Assembly (NCBI RefSeq): GCF_949987515.2
Contig: NC_082694.2
Coordinates: 9,727,958-9,791,957 of the forward strand
Direction of reading: 5' to 3'
From: Delphinus delphis
Taxonomy: Eukaryota > Chordata > Mammalia > Artiodactyla > Delphinidae
Length of the DNA stretch: 64,000 bases
The notes under the pieces are model-generated. The model ran no database searches. It was not told the origin of the DNA and saw only the letters and a program-made list of their open reading frames with translations. Shown here one piece after another: positions 45,436-56,581 of this stretch. Position numbers and translations under genes: made by a program. The first letter of the stretch is position 1. The number at the start of each line of letters is the position of its first letter.

Positions 45436-45896
45436 TATTGTGGATTGAATCGTGTCCTACCCAAAGAAAATGTGTTGAAGTCTTAACCCCCAGTACTTCA
45501 GGGTGTGACTTTATTAGGAACGAGGATCATTGTAGATGTTAGCAGTTAAGATGAGGTCATGCTGGAGTCGGCTTCTAAACCAATGTGACTGGTATTCTTG
45601 TAAGAAGACAGCGTGTGAAGACACAGACACACAGAGAGAATGCCATGTCATGATGAAGGTAGAGATTGGAGCTATGCAGCTGCAAGCCAGGGCACATCAA
45701 AGATTGCCAGCAACCCATGAGAAGCTAGGAAGAGGCAAGGAAGGATGACTCCCCTATAGGCTTCAGGGGTGCATGGCCCTGCCCACACCTTGATTTTGGA
45801 CTTCTAGCTTCTAGAACCATAAGACAATAAATTTCTGTTTTCTTACGCATCCCAGTTTGTGGTACTTTCTTAGGGAAACCCTAAGAAACTAATACA
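45436..45896 (+). mobile_element. MLT1-type MaLR LTR
   Basis: The text 'ggattgaatcgtgtcctacc', 'taacccccagtacttcaggg', 'agttaagatgaggtcatgc', 'ccttgattttggacttctag' and 'gacaataaatttctgttttc' to 'aagaaactaatacaatg' gives nearly the full MLT1 LTR in order. It lies 32 bases upstream of the solo ERV LTR. Confidence 0.85.
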
Positions 45897-45928
45897 ATGA
45901 ATAACTCTCATTTGCACCTGACTTTCAC

Positions 45929-46426
45929 TGTAATAGGGAAAAAACAAATCTGACTCCAATTGGATCTGTTTCTTTTACTTTAATCTTTGTATTCTATTGC
46001 TTTTGCTACAAGTTAAGAATGTTGCCTATGGCCTAAAATTTACAGGAAAGCCCATTCTCAAGGCTATAAACTTTAAAGGTGTAACACTTTTCCATCCTTA
46101 CCGAGATAAAAAGTTGAAGAACAGAGAGTAACATATTTCTTGTTGGAAGTTTACAGGAACATCGTGACCTGACCTATGTGGACAGCTGCAAGAAGGAAAG
46201 AGCCTGATGCCAAGAAGTTTGCAATAACCAACCTCACCCTCTCCCCTTTTAGTATAAAAGAAGGCTGAATTCTAACTCAGGTAAGATGGTTCTTTGGGAT
46301 ACGAGTCCACCATCTTCTCTGTCTGTTGGCTTTCCAAATAAAGTCACTATTCCTTGCCCCAACAACTCATTTCTCAATTTATTGGCCTGTGGTGAGGTGA
46401 GCAGTATGAGCTTGGACTCGGTAACA
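45929..46426 (+). mobile_element. Solo ERV LTR with TATA box and poly(A) signal
   Basis: The element runs from tgtaatagggaaaaaac to gactcggtaaca, that is TG...CA ends. It has a TATA box (tataaaag, 46253-46260) and a polyadenylation signal (aataaa, 46337-46342) followed by 'ctattccttgcccca', giving a U3-R-U5 layout. No primer-binding site or retroviral coding text follows, so it is a solo LTR left by recombination. I believe it is a gammaretrovirus-like (class I) family but cannot name it. No clear 4-6 base TSD is visible. Confidence 0.7.
46253..46260 (+). promoter_or_regulatory. TATA box in solo LTR
   Basis: tataaaag about 80 bases upstream of the AATAAA signal. It fits a U3 promoter. Confidence 0.6.
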
Positions 46427-46519
46427 CACCTCCTCCAGGAAGCCAGTCAGGGTTAGGAGCCACTGCTCTGAAATTGTATTTTATCCTCTGTTTAACCCCC
46501 TAGTAAAATAAGATTTCTT

Positions 46520-46523
<4 letters not shown>

Positions 46524-46560
<37 letters not shown>
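46524..46560. repeat. (TA)n(CA)n compound microsatellite
   Basis: About 8 TA units pass directly into about 11 CA units, then a T-run. Confidence 0.9.
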
Positions 46561-46561
<1 letters not shown>

Positions 46562-47579
46562 TTTTTTTTTTTCTTTTTTCACTTTCCTGGTAATTCCTTT
46601 CAAGTAAATGATCAGCCCTGATATGGTCAAAGGTATGATAGAATAGGGGAAAAAATACTAGCAAGGTTCTTCCCGACTTTTAGATTCTAAAGCCTGGGTC
46701 CTCAGAGGAATGTGGAGGACTGAAGCATAGACATCATGTTTGGGAGGAGTGAGGTTTGAGGAATGGTTCGAAAATATTCCCCCTGGTGTGGAGGGAGGAG
46801 GATGAAGAGGGGAGGAGAGGAGAGCAGAGGGTTGGAGCGTTTCAGGGAGAGAGGCTGCAACTGGCTTCCCTAGAAGAGTCCTGGGTAATGTTTGTCCAGG
46901 GTCAGGGAGGGGGAAGCAGCTCAAACCACTTTATAAGCATTTAGTCTCCACAAATTCCTGGGAGGTGTTATTATTTATAAATGAGGGAACGAGGTCTAGA
47001 CATATTAGTGACTTGCACAAAGACAAACCCCAGGTAAGTAGGTGTGGTAGCCTCCAGGGTGGCCTCCACTGAGCCCAGCTTCCTGGTATTCATGCCCTGG
47101 CGTGGTTCCCATATTGAATCAGGATTAGTCTGTGGGACCAAGACGATATGGCAGAAATGATGGTGTTTCACTTCCAAGGCTAGGTCATAAAAGAGGGAAA
47201 CATGAGAGCAAGAGTTTGAAGGCTGGTTTTGAAGACACTTACCCAAGGACAGAGTGATGACTTGAGGTGTCACAGGAGTCCTTGCCTCCCTGGGGAGTGG
47301 TACCTGGTCTGAAAAGATTGTGGAAAATTCAGTCCAAGAGGTAGAAAGCAAGTTCATATCTGGTCAGGGAACCAGGAAAGGCCTGTGGGGTTTTGAAGGA
47401 TAAGCAGGATTTTTTTATCAGCAGAGTTGATAGGAAGAAAAGAATTCCAAGTGGAGAAATTAGCATGAGCAATGGACAGATATGGGAAAGTGTGAGGCAC
47501 GCTTGCTGAACAGCACACGCAGTCATACACGGAGGGGGAAGAGGGGGCAGAACGCTATCACATCATAGCAATGTCGACT
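46561..47579. other. Mostly unique; possible MaLR LTR trace at 47040-47250
   Basis: The text 'gtctgtgggaccaagacgat' and 'ggcagaaatgatggtgtttc' with 'ccaaggctaggtcataaaag' near 47130-47190 resembles MLT1-type LTR sequence in sense orientation, but is diverged and short. Flanks are unassigned. Confidence 0.35.
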
Positions 47580-48560
47580 GAAAAGAAAATGCATAATCTA
47601 AAAGTTGAGAATTATGTTTTATTAGGAGGACAAAACTGAGAACTTAAGCCTGGAAGACAGCCTCTCAGATAGCTCTGAGGGACAGCTCCAAAGAGGTAAG
47701 GGAGGAGCCAAGATATACAGGAGTTTTGCAGGAAAAACTAGGTAGTCAGAACATCCAAAGATTACTGTTAATTAAAGAAAACCAGGGTCTTCCCTGGTGG
47801 CACAGTGGTTAAGAATCCACCTGCCAATGCAGGGGACACGGGTTCGAGCCCTGGTCCGGGAAGATCCCACACGCTGTGGAGCAACTAAGCCTGAGCACCA
47901 CAACTACTGAGCCTGTGCTCTAGAGCCCACGAGCCACAACTACTGAGCCCACATGCCACAACTACTGAAGCCCACGTGCCTAGAGCCCATGCTTCGCAAC
48001 AAGAGGAGCCACCACAATGAGAAACATGCGCACCGCAACGAAGAGTAGCCCCACTCGCCGCAACTAGAGAAAGCCCATGCGCAGCAATGAAGACCCAGTG
48101 CAGCCAACAATAAATAAATAAATTTAAAAAAAGAAAACCAGACATCTCAAGTGAATGAATGTAGCACTTTTCTATATATGGGTAGATGCAAGAGTCTGGG
48201 CTCATTGAAATCGTTCCTTTTATATGCATCTTAGCTCTCTAGGGCCAGAGTCCTGGCTTTTCTCCATCCTCAGGGTGCACAGTTGGGGGCTGCAGTGGCT
48301 GATGGCTTGACGGATGCAGCATCCTTTGTTTACTGATATGGCAGGGGACATTCTTTGTCCACAGGATGAAAGAGATTTGACTGGTCATTTAACCCAATTT
48401 CTTCAGTTTAGTTTTGTCTTCATGGGGTAAAGGGCTTTGAATGACAGTCTGTGGAATGTAACCATTGTTCTATGGACAGTGAGAAGACAAGGTTTGTCGG
48501 ACAGCTGGGGGCAGGCTTCATTCTGAGTTAAAGAATTGGTTTCCTGTTCAATAGAAGAAG
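47580..48560 (-). mobile_element. Probable ERVL-like LTR, split by a SINE
   Basis: Read on the minus strand a polyadenylation signal (complement of 'ttttattagg' near 47615) precedes an end at about 47580. The plus-strand text 'gagaattatgttttattagg', 'acagcctctcagatagctct', 'ggaggagccaagatatacag' and 'tttgtttactgatatggcag' is a phrase I recognise as a dispersed LTR-type repeat. The SINE at 47786-48129 splits it with its own TSD. The right edge is uncertain. Confidence 0.45.
47786..48129 (+). mobile_element. CHR-type SINE, long-body form, with TSD
   Basis: It starts ggtcttccctggtggcac, has B box gggttcgagccc, repeated 'ccacaactactgagcc' units, a long body and an (aaat)n tail. The 12-base repeat aaagaaaaccag flanks it (47774-47785 and 48130-48141). 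Confidence 0.93.
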
Positions 48561-48569
48561 AAGTGTCAC

Positions 48570-49780
48570 GGGCTCTAGAACTCTGTTTTCTTTCCCAATT
48601 GGACTATGTGCTGTTTGATTCCTAAACCCACGCTAAGATTTCAGCCTTTGCAAAACTTGATGCTGCTCCACAGAAGCTCACCTTCCTTACCAGCCAGTGG
48701 GATTCTAACCATTCTTCAGGCCCAGTCTAAATGTTATAACCGTGTTTTCCAAATGTTTTACTAGCTTCCAGGCAGAGGATTATACTCTGATAGGATTGTC
48801 ACTGCCTGCACCTGTGCAGGTTTAGCCACGTGTGACTGTTTCTGATGATTTGATCGTCTCTTTGATTGAGTTATTTGCATTGGTAACACCAGGCAAGATT
48901 GAATTTAAACTTGAATTCAGTTCCCTAAGCACCATTTACTACAACTCTGAAAGAGCATATGTGATGCAGAACTGAAACTAAAAATAGTGTAGCATGCAAA
49001 AGACTCCCTGAGGGTGAGACTTCTGGTTTTAAAATGTGGCATAAAGAGGGCAATTTCCCTCTTCTCTGAGAAATCACCCCAAAGCAAGAAGGAGAATAAG
49101 AAACAGGAACAAAACTCTAGATTGAAAGAAATAAAGAGACATCTGTGACCCTGAACCAAAATAGATGAAGTGCAGTGAAGGTCAAGTAGGCGCGTGGGAA
49201 GATAATGAGAGAGGATAGCCACTGTTGGAAATGTCACTCAAACCCAGGAAAGCCTGGTTCCTCAAAGTAAGTGACACACCCTAAGGGACAAAACCAATGA
49301 CCTCTTTTTGGAATAATGGGAACAGTACAGGTTTGTGGCTGGAAATTCTGTAGAGTGGTTAAATCTAAAGTCTTGACAAATAAGAAAGGTGGAACTGGAT
49401 GAGGAAGGACACAGATGGGCCATGTTTGCATTCTGAATGTGACGCAGAAGGGTGTGAGCAATCTAATCTGACTGAGGAGAGATAAAGGATATAAGAACTC
49501 TCACACACAACCACGTTTAGCCTGGGAAGTGGCACCAGCCCTTCTGCCATTTAAACCTCCAGGCAGACTCCATCTCTTTATAAAAGAGTATTAATTTTTT
49601 TTTAAGCCACAGAATCTAAACAAAGATAGCACATGAAGATAAAGATGAAAGTAACAGTGGGGAAGTGGCTGGTGAAAAACAATTACCAAAAAGGCTGTTG
49701 CCACAGAACAGATGAAAAGTTGACTAAACATAGTTCCAGGAATTTTAGAAAGAAATGAGTGAAGTATTTCCTCATGAAAA
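48570..49780. other. Unique sequence with no recognised gene
   Basis: Minus-strand frames at 48917-49237, 49234-49461 and 49365-49550 have no recognisable domain. Confidence 0.3.
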
Positions 49781-49792
49781 AAGAAGAGCACA

Positions 49793-50128
49793 TGGGCTTC
49801 CCTGGTGGCACAGTGGTTAAGAATCCACCTGCCAATGCAGGGGACACGGGTTTGAGCCCTGGTCTGGGAAGATCCACATCCCGTGGAACAGCTAAGCCCA
49901 TGCGCCACAACTACTGAGCCTGTGCTCTAGAGCCTGTGAGCCACAGCTACTGAGCCCACGTGCCACGACTACTGAAGCCCGCGTGCCTAGAGCCCATGCT
50001 CCACAACAGAAGCCACCACAATGAGAAGCCCACGCACCACAACGAAGAGTAGCCCCCGCTCGACACGACTAGAGAAAGCCCATGCATAGCAATGAAGACC
50101 CAATGCAGCCAAAAAAAAAGAAAAAAGG
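49793..50128 (+). mobile_element. CHR-type SINE, long-body form, with TSD
   Basis: It starts gggcttccctggtggcac, has a decayed B box (gggtttgagccc), the long 'ccacaactactgagcc' body and an A-rich tail. The 10-base repeat gaagagcaca flanks it (49783-49792 and 50129-50138). Confidence 0.93.
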
Positions 50129-50369
50129 GAAGAGCACAAAGCAAGATTGAAGAGCTTTGTAGACAAGGTAAGGCACAGAGGAAGACGGAATATGAGTCAG
50201 CAAAGCATAGGCAACCAGAGGAATAAAAAGCAAAACCACTACAGAAACAAAGACTCAAACAGATGCGGCACACAAGAGAAGAGGGCTTAGCTGGAAAATA
50301 CAATAAGGTAAAAGGAAGAGAGAATTGAGAAAAGCGAGCTAGTGAAATTAAAATAACCAAATAACTTTA

Positions 50370-51650
50370 AGTGATTCGGAGATATTGCCAGTATGATGGA
50401 GTAGTTTGTATCAGATCACCCTTCCCCACGAGAACAACAGCAGGTTACACACAGAAGAGGGAATTAGGAAATTGAAAAATAAGTCAGTTGCAATTCTGAA
50501 AGGAAAAACAAAGAATAGGAGAAATAAGTGTAAGACATATACGGGACATGGTTAAAAAAAAAAAAAAATAAGTCTCACATAAATGCAATTCAAGTCCCAG
50601 AAAGAGAGAAGAGAGAGGATGTGGCTGCAGAGAATCTGGTTATTAATTTTCCAAAAGTGATGAAAGGTATCAAGTCATAGATACAAGAATCCAAGTAGGA
50701 TAAGTACAAAGAAAACCACACCTAGGCCCATCATTAAAAGGCTAAAGGCTCCATATTCTGTCTATGGAATGTGTATCTCTCTAAATAAATCCACTTCTTA
50801 CCTTAAAAAAGGAAAACCAAAAACCAAAAAAAAAAGAAGGCTGAAGGCCAAAGATAAGAAAAAATATAGAAAGAAAGCATAAAAACACCAAAATACTCCA
50901 ATAAAGACGTTTAAAAAAAAGAATGGAAAATATAAATAGCCCTTTATTTGTTAAATAAAACTGAACATATAATTAAAACTCATTTCACAAAGGAAATTCC
51001 AAGCTCTAATGACTTCAGTGGGAAATTTCTGCAAATAACAATAGGTTCAATATTACACAAACTTGTCCAGAGAAAAGACAAAAAGTTGAGGCCAGCATAA
51101 ACTTGATCACAACCTGACACTTCAATAAAAAAGTTTATCACCAGAACAAAATATAAATGTTCTAATTACCAGAAAACACATACACACACACAAACACACG
51201 AAGTCAGACAACATGGTGAAAGATTTCAAAGGAAGCAATCAAAACAAAAGCGTAACATAAAATAGGACAGAATTGAGACCCAAGGGTGTTAGTTAAATTA
51301 ATAAATATAAACAGGCTCACCTATAAAAAAGGAAATCAGATCACCAAAAAAGCCCACAGTTCTAATGTATGGAAATACATACAACTCTATGTAAGAAATA
51401 TACCCAGAACAAATTGATCAGGAAGGTTAAATTTTTTTAAATGTGCAAAGGCCAGGCAGGCAAAGGTAAAGAAAGAAAAAAAAGCAGGGTCGTAATCTTT
51501 ATTATAGATAAGTTGAAAATTCAGGACAAAAAGCATTTCCAAGCTAAGGAAAAGCACTTCGTTATAGCAAAATTGTGCAATTCACAAACTGTCATGAACT
51601 TCTGTGCCTCAAATAATATCATGTAGTCAGTGTTTCCAGTTGACTCACTC
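50370..51650 (+). mobile_element. Old L1 5' and ORF2 fragments
   Basis: The text 'tctggttattaattttccaa', 'aaaccacacctaggcccatc' and 'aaaggctaaaggct' resembles the leader/ORF1 region of old L1s. Further on, 'ctaatgacttcagtgggaaa' with 'ttctgcaaataacaatagg' resembles the sense ORF2 linker. Heavily decayed and internally deleted. Confidence 0.5.
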
Positions 51651-51829
51651 AGTACAACCTCAGTCAACCTCTAGCACAAAAACAGCTAGAAAGCGTGGCA
51701 CTTAAGTTCCTTTCATCAGACGTATCGACAGGAGAATTGGAACACAAGTGAGCAGCGGGAGATGATCAACCACGCACAGGGATTGGCATCAACTGGAAAG
51801 CAGCAGTGGAAGCATTTGGTTCTTCTGGG

Positions 51830-52218
51830 ACAGCTGGTGGAGGTGTTCCTGTCTTGTCCCTGGCATTTTGCATAGCAAGTGTCAGATGGCAGCAGCTGTG
51901 GAGCTTGGGGCAGTGGTGCAGTGGGCATGCTCTTTGCCTATCCTATGCTTGTTCCCTCACTGTATTTAGGAAGAAGATAACTTGTTTTCTCGTCTTCACA
52001 GTTCTACAGGTAGAGGAATTTTGCCCCAGGATGGACCATACCCCGGGTCTTACTCATAGATTTAGAGGTTTTAGAAGATGAGATTTGGGATTTTTTTATG
52101 AGATTTGAGACTTAAAGTTGATAGGGGAACAGGTCAAGACTTTGGGAATCTTAGGATGGGATGAGTGTGTTTTGCTTATGGAACAGACTTGAATTTTTTA
52201 GATGCCAGAGGGCAGACT
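51830..52218 (+). mobile_element. MaLR internal region, 3' end (MLT1-int-like)
   Basis: The text 'gaattttgccccaggatgga', 'ccataccccgggtcttac' and 'ttaggatgggatgagtgtgt' ends in a purine-rich stretch (gatgccagagggcagac) directly before the MLT1 LTR at 52219. That order, internal 3' end, polypurine tract and LTR, is the 3' end of a MaLR element. A frame at 51806-52081 is not a preserved protein. Confidence 0.5.
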
Positions 52219-52650
52219 CTACTAGGTTGAATAGTGTCCCTCCAAAATTCCCATTCATCTGCAACCTTAGAGTGTGACCTTATTTGGAAATAGTCTTTGC
52301 AGATGTAATGACTTAAATTAAGATGAAGACATACTGGATCAGACTGGGCCCTAAGCCAATGACTAGTGTCCTCATATGAGGAAAAAACACATACACACAT
52401 CAGAGAAGGCCACGTCAAGATGGAGATGGAGATGGTTTGTTGCATCTACAAACCAAGGATCACCAAGGATTGCTAACGACCACCAGAAACTGGGGGAGAC
52501 AAGGAAGGATCCTCCCTAGAGCCTTCAGAGAGCGCGTGGCCCTGCTGATACCTCACTTTCAGGCTTCTAGCCTCCAAAACTGTGAAAGAATACGTTTCCA
52601 ATGTTATAAACCACTAAGTTGGAGGTAACTTGTTTTAGCAAATCTGGGAA
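52219..52650 (+). mobile_element. MLT1-type MaLR LTR (3' LTR)
   Basis: The text 'ggttgaatagtgtccctcca', 'gagtgtgaccttatttggaa', 'tctttgcagatgtaatgact', 'aagccaatgactagtgtcct' and 'cagagagcgcgtggccctgc' with 'caaaactgtgaaagaata' follows the MLT1 order. It is preceded by MaLR internal sequence. Confidence 0.8.
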
Positions 52651-52703
52651 ACCGTTATAGTGATCCTCTGGTCTTTTTTCTATACATACATACTTTTCTT
52701 GAA

Positions 52704-52705
<2 letters not shown>

Positions 52706-52735
<30 letters not shown>
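52706..52735. repeat. (TG)n microsatellite
   Basis: About 15 perfect TG units. Confidence 0.9.
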
Positions 52736-52739
<4 letters not shown>

Positions 52740-52936
52740 TAATGTGTGTAGACACTTTTTTAGATATAAAGCATCTTTCTATGTGTTCAAGTAAACCCCA
52801 CAGCTGCATACTTAATGGCCATGTGCATGCCATTTCATGAATGCCACAGAATTTAGTTCACCTTTTCCTCATGGCTGGATATTAATATTCTCCTTACTGT
52901 CCCATCTAACATCTCTTTAAAGTTCGCCTGACCCTG

Positions 52937-53070
52937 GGACTTCCCTGGTGGTCCAGTTGTTGAGACTCCTCACTCCCAATGCAGGGGGCACTAGTTCCAT
53001 CCCTGGTCAGGGAACTAAGATCCTGCATGCTGCATGGTGTGGCCAAGAGAAAAAAAAAAAAAAAAAAAAG
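52937..53070 (+). mobile_element. CHR-type SINE (short, aactaagatcc body), with TSD
   Basis: It starts ggacttccctggtggtcc, with the tRNA head, then 'gggaactaagatcctgcat' and an A-tail of about 20. The 15-base repeat gttcgcctgaccctg (52922-52936) recurs at 53071-53085 with one G/A change, which fits CpG decay. Confidence 0.92.
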
Positions 53071-53094
53071 GTTCACCTGACCCTGTATGAGAGG

Positions 53095-53325
53095 TAGCAG
53101 AGGGTGGTAGTTAGAGCTCAGAATCTGGAGCCAGACTGAGTTCAAATCACGACTCTACCTCATACCAGCTGGCTAAGAGTGCCTGAGGTATAGAACCCCT
53201 CTGTGCTCCCGTTTCTTCCTGTATGAGGTGGGAACAATGTCTGTACCCTCCTCATAGGTTATTGTGAGGACTGCTGGGTACAGGGAAAGCCCTTAGAACA
53301 AATGGTGCTAACAATGTCAGGTGTT
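53095..53325 (+). repeat. MIR element
   Basis: The text 'agagctcagaatctggagcc', 'agactgagttcaaatcacga' and 'gctcccgtttcttcctgtat' followed by 'aggttattgtgaggactgct' gives nearly the whole MIR in sense order. It ends within a few bases of the TAACCC block. Confidence 0.85.
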
Positions 53326-53329
53326 CTAT

Positions 53330-53360
53330 CTAACCCTAACCCTAACCCTAACCCTAACCC
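53330..53360. repeat. Interstitial telomeric repeat (TAACCC)5
   Basis: Five perfect tandem TAACCC units (53331-53360), plus one preceding base in phase, on the plus strand. It is sharply bounded by ttctatc on the left and atcggtactc on the right. Vertebrate telomeres are TTAGGG/CCCTAA, so this is a short interstitial telomeric sequence. Confidence 0.97.
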
Positions 53361-53729
53361 ATCGGTACTCCTGCCCCTTCTCCTCCACAGTAATGACCTC
53401 ACCTTTCTTCACACAGAACCTTCCATTGTGAGGAGGAGTGAGAAAGCCCTGGAGAGTGTGTGGTACAACTTTAATGCCCTTAAGTTCTGAGAAGACTTTC
53501 AAACCTAACTCTCTCCCCTAATTCCTCTGAGATGAGACCAACGTCCAAAGGAGCGGGAATGACACCATTCAGTGGAAACACCGTCTGGGAAGGACACACG
53601 CAGGTGGCCAAACTCTTCTCCAGCTCCTCAAATGGTTCTGTTCAAAGAATGCAACAGATTACAGTCCAACAAAAATGTGTTGAGGGCCTACTACAAGCTA
53701 GGCCCTGAGCTGGATGCTTTCACAGTTAT

Positions 53730-54014
53730 CTTTTTAAAAAATTTTATTTTACTGAAGTATAGTTCATTTACAATGTCATGTTAGTTTCTGCTGTACAGCA
53801 CGATGATTGAGTTATACATATATATTCTTTTTCATATTCTTTTCCATTATGATTTATTACAGGGTATTGAGTATAATTCCCTGTGCTATATAGTAGGTCC
53901 TTGTTGTTTATCCATTCTATATGTAATAGTTTGCATCTGCTAACCCCAAACTCCCAATCCATCCTTCCCCCACCCCTCCTCTCCCTTGGCAACCACAAGT
54001 CTGTTCTCTATGTC
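53730..54014 (-). mobile_element. 5'-truncated L1 3' end with 10-bp TSD
   Basis: The text 'ttactgaagtatagttcatt', 'tagtttctgctgtacagcac' and 'ttccctgtgctatatagtag' is the complement of an L1 3' UTR. The 10-base repeat tcacagttat flanks it (53720-53729 and 54015-54024). Confidence 0.88.
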
Positions 54015-54128
54015 TCACAGTTATTATCTTGTTTCATCCTCACAATAGCATCATTGTCTCACAGCAAACAAATACACAAATCTATACTAAGCTATAGAGG
54101 CTAAATATTAAAGCCAGAGGGAGTAAAC

Positions 54129-54310
54129 CAGTGGTTCTCAAATTAAACACGCCACGGAATCACCTGGAGAGTTTGTTAGAACTCAGGTTGACGTCAGAGT
54201 TTCTGATCAAGTTGGTCCGGGGTGGTGGAGCCTGAGAATTTGCATTTCTAACAAGTTCCCAGGTGATGCTGATACTGCTGGCCCCAGGGAGCACGCTTTG
54301 AGAACCCCTG
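54129..54310 (+). mobile_element. MER5A-type hAT MITE
   Basis: A non-autonomous hAT element with near-matching terminal inverted repeats (cagtggttctcaaa; tttgagaacccctg). The body 'ggaatcacctggagagtttg' and 'cccaggtgatgctgatactg' is typical of MER5A. No 8-base TSD remains. Confidence 0.88.
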
Positions 54311-55070
54311 GAGGAGATGCTGCAGTCTCTCAGCGACCATCCTGAACGCCCCTCTTCCCCCCAGGGATGTTGTGGTGCTCTCAAAGGGCAGATGCTTCCG
54401 ATGTCTACATGTCTGCTTACGCACCTTCCTTCTGCTGCTTCCTGCCTCGTCTAACCGAGTAGTACTTACGCTTGGGTGTCCCTGAGGGTTTCTGGATGGG
54501 GTTCCAGGAATGAAACCCAGCGTGCGTGCTCTATGGCAGATTTAAGAGAATTTCAAGGGCAGTGTTTGCTGTACTTGATTTTGCCTTCTGTGCCAATTAC
54601 AGAACATCATCTGCTCATAGATTCTGATGCCACTGCATAATAATACCTGGGATAGACTGTGAGAAGAAAGATTTTACACACACACACACACACACACACC
54701 ACACACACACACACACAACTGAGGGGGAGGGGCGGGACAGGAAGGATTTATGCGTGTGAAAGCATGTGTGCTTACACCTGAAGACATCAGGACCTCTTGT
54801 TAGGGCGGGCAGTCCAGGCAGAGAAATAGCAGGTGCAAAAGCACAGAGGCAGAAATGCCTAGGCTTGTTTAGGAATTGATGAGGGGATGTGTCATGTCAC
54901 CTATGTTCCTCTCTTTATTGAGGGGCATTAGCTCCTGATACTAACGGAGGGCTACACTGCTTACATTTTCTCTTTCGTTTCCAGGGCTAAAATGATTTGG
55001 CATAGCTCTGATGGGCTAGGAGTGCAATGGAAAAACACCAAGAGTATCCTGGCACTGGTTACACAATCCT
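54311..55070. other. Unassigned; contains a CA microsatellite
   Basis: A (CA)n run with one interruption lies at 54676-54718. No gene recognised. Confidence 0.35.
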
Positions 55071-55079
55071 CTTAGGCCA

Positions 55080-55255
55080 GCATTGTCCAGTAGAACTTTC
55101 GGTGATGATGGAAATGTTCTAGAGCTGTGCTGTCCCAGGTTAGTCATAGGTGGCCCATGAAACACTTGAAATGTGGCTAATGGAATGGAAGAACTGAATT
55201 TTTAATTTCAGTTAATTTAAATTCAATTTTAATTTTAGATTGAAATAGGTACACC
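55080..55255 (+). repeat. hAT-Charlie-type non-autonomous element
   Basis: The text 'cattgtccagtagaactttc', 'gatgatggaaatgttctaga' and 'acacttgaaatgtggctaat' followed by an AT-rich 'gttaatttaaattcaatttt' matches a dispersed hAT-type element I know from mammalian genomes. The right end is degraded. Confidence 0.6.
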
Positions 55256-56115
55256 TGGTGACCTGTGATGGCAGCTCCGGAGGCAGGCCATTGGAGATCA
55301 TAACTGCTATGGTCTTCCAGCTATGGCTCTGGTGACTGCCTGAAGGCAAGATTCTGAATTCAATGCTGGTGGAAATAAATGATGAAGGAGATATGGTCCC
55401 TGTCCTTGAGAGAGACAGAACTAAACATGCGACCGGAAAGTCAAGAGGTGAGTGCAGCAAGACAGGGAGCCCAGGATTCTGTGAGAACACATGGAGAGCC
55501 TCGTGGTCCTGTCTATTGCTCAGAGATGGCGTCTTAGAAGGGCAGCGGCTGGGCTGAGGGTGAGGACGAGCTGGAGTTAGTATGAGAGGCTGGGGAAGGG
55601 CCAAGGGGAAGCGGTGGTGCCCTGGGGTTGTCATGGCGACACTGAGGCCCTGGAAATCACAGCGTGCCCTTGGGCTGCTATTAAATTAAGCCACCAAACC
55701 ATGGCAGGGAATTGCCATTTATTTATTTTTATACTTTATTTCATCCCCAAAAGAGTTAAGGAGGATTGTAAGAACAAACACAGAGCACAGCAGGATAAAA
55801 ATAGAAAGCCCTTAGAGTGAAGGGAAAGTAAGGGCAACTAGTAAGATGAACCCAGAGGGCTTCTGGGTTGTCTCCATCCTTGATGAGCTGTCAGCTGCTT
55901 TACTCACATGGAGGAGTCCCTGCCCGCGCTGACATCTGGGATCTAAGGCACTTGATATCACAGTAGCTGGGTCCTGGGCAGGCTTCCCCAGGAAGCGCCT
56001 GACGAAACAATTGTCCGAAGATGGAGGTGAATTTGAAGAAGGCAGCACCACGGAGCCCTCCCAGTTCCATAAGTGCAAGAAGCAAGAACATGTAACTCAG
56101 ATCCGTGACCTAACA
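55256..56115. other. Unique sequence with no recognised gene
   Basis: Minus-strand frames 55212-55634 (140 codons) and 55812-56158 overlap short plus-strand frames. The larger is Pro/Ser-rich without a domain. No repeat recognised. Confidence 0.3.
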
Positions 56116-56118
56116 CCC

Positions 56119-56581
56119 TGCTATGGATTGGACTGTGTCCCCCCAAAACATAATTCAAGTCCTAGCCCCCAGCAGCTCAGAAAGTGACCTTCCTGGAAAA
56201 TAGGGTCTTTGCAGATGTAGTCAAGTTAAAATGAGATCATGAGGGTGGACCCTATTCCAATATGACTGATGTCCTCACGAAAAGGAGAAATTTGGACTCA
56301 GGGACAAACACACACAGAGGAAAGAGGGTCACGTGAAGACAGAGGATTGGAGTCATGCACTCGTAATTTTAATGAGTGCCAAAGATTGTCAGCAAACCAC
56401 CAGAAGCTGGCAAGAGGTTTAGGAAGGGTCCTTCCCCTACAGGTTACAGAGGGAGCATGGCCCTGCCAACACCTTGCTTTTGGACTTCTAGCCTCAAGAA
56501 CTATGAGACAATAAATTTCTGTTGTTGTAAGCCACCTGGTTTTGTGGTGTGCTGTTATGGCAGCCTTGAGAAACTAACACA
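56119..56581 (+). mobile_element. MLT1-type MaLR LTR, near full length
   Basis: The text 'tgctatggattggactgtgt', 'aatagggtctttgcagatgt', 'agttaaaatgagatcatgag', 'attccaatatgactgatgtc', 'tgcttttggacttctagcct' and 'gacaataaatttctgttgtt' runs to 'gagaaactaacaca', with TG...CA ends. Confidence 0.88.

Noticed and set aside
51806..52081. 91-codon plus-strand frame
   Set aside because: It lies in MaLR internal sequence directly before an MLT1 3' LTR and does not keep a recognisable viral protein.
53330..53360. Tandem array considered as a CRISPR or satellite
   Set aside because: The unit is the 6-base telomere repeat without spacers and only five copies long; the organism is a mammal.
55212..55634. 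140-codon minus-strand frame, Pro/Ser-rich
   Set aside because: No domain, and it overlaps the end of a hAT-type repeat; composition alone explains it.
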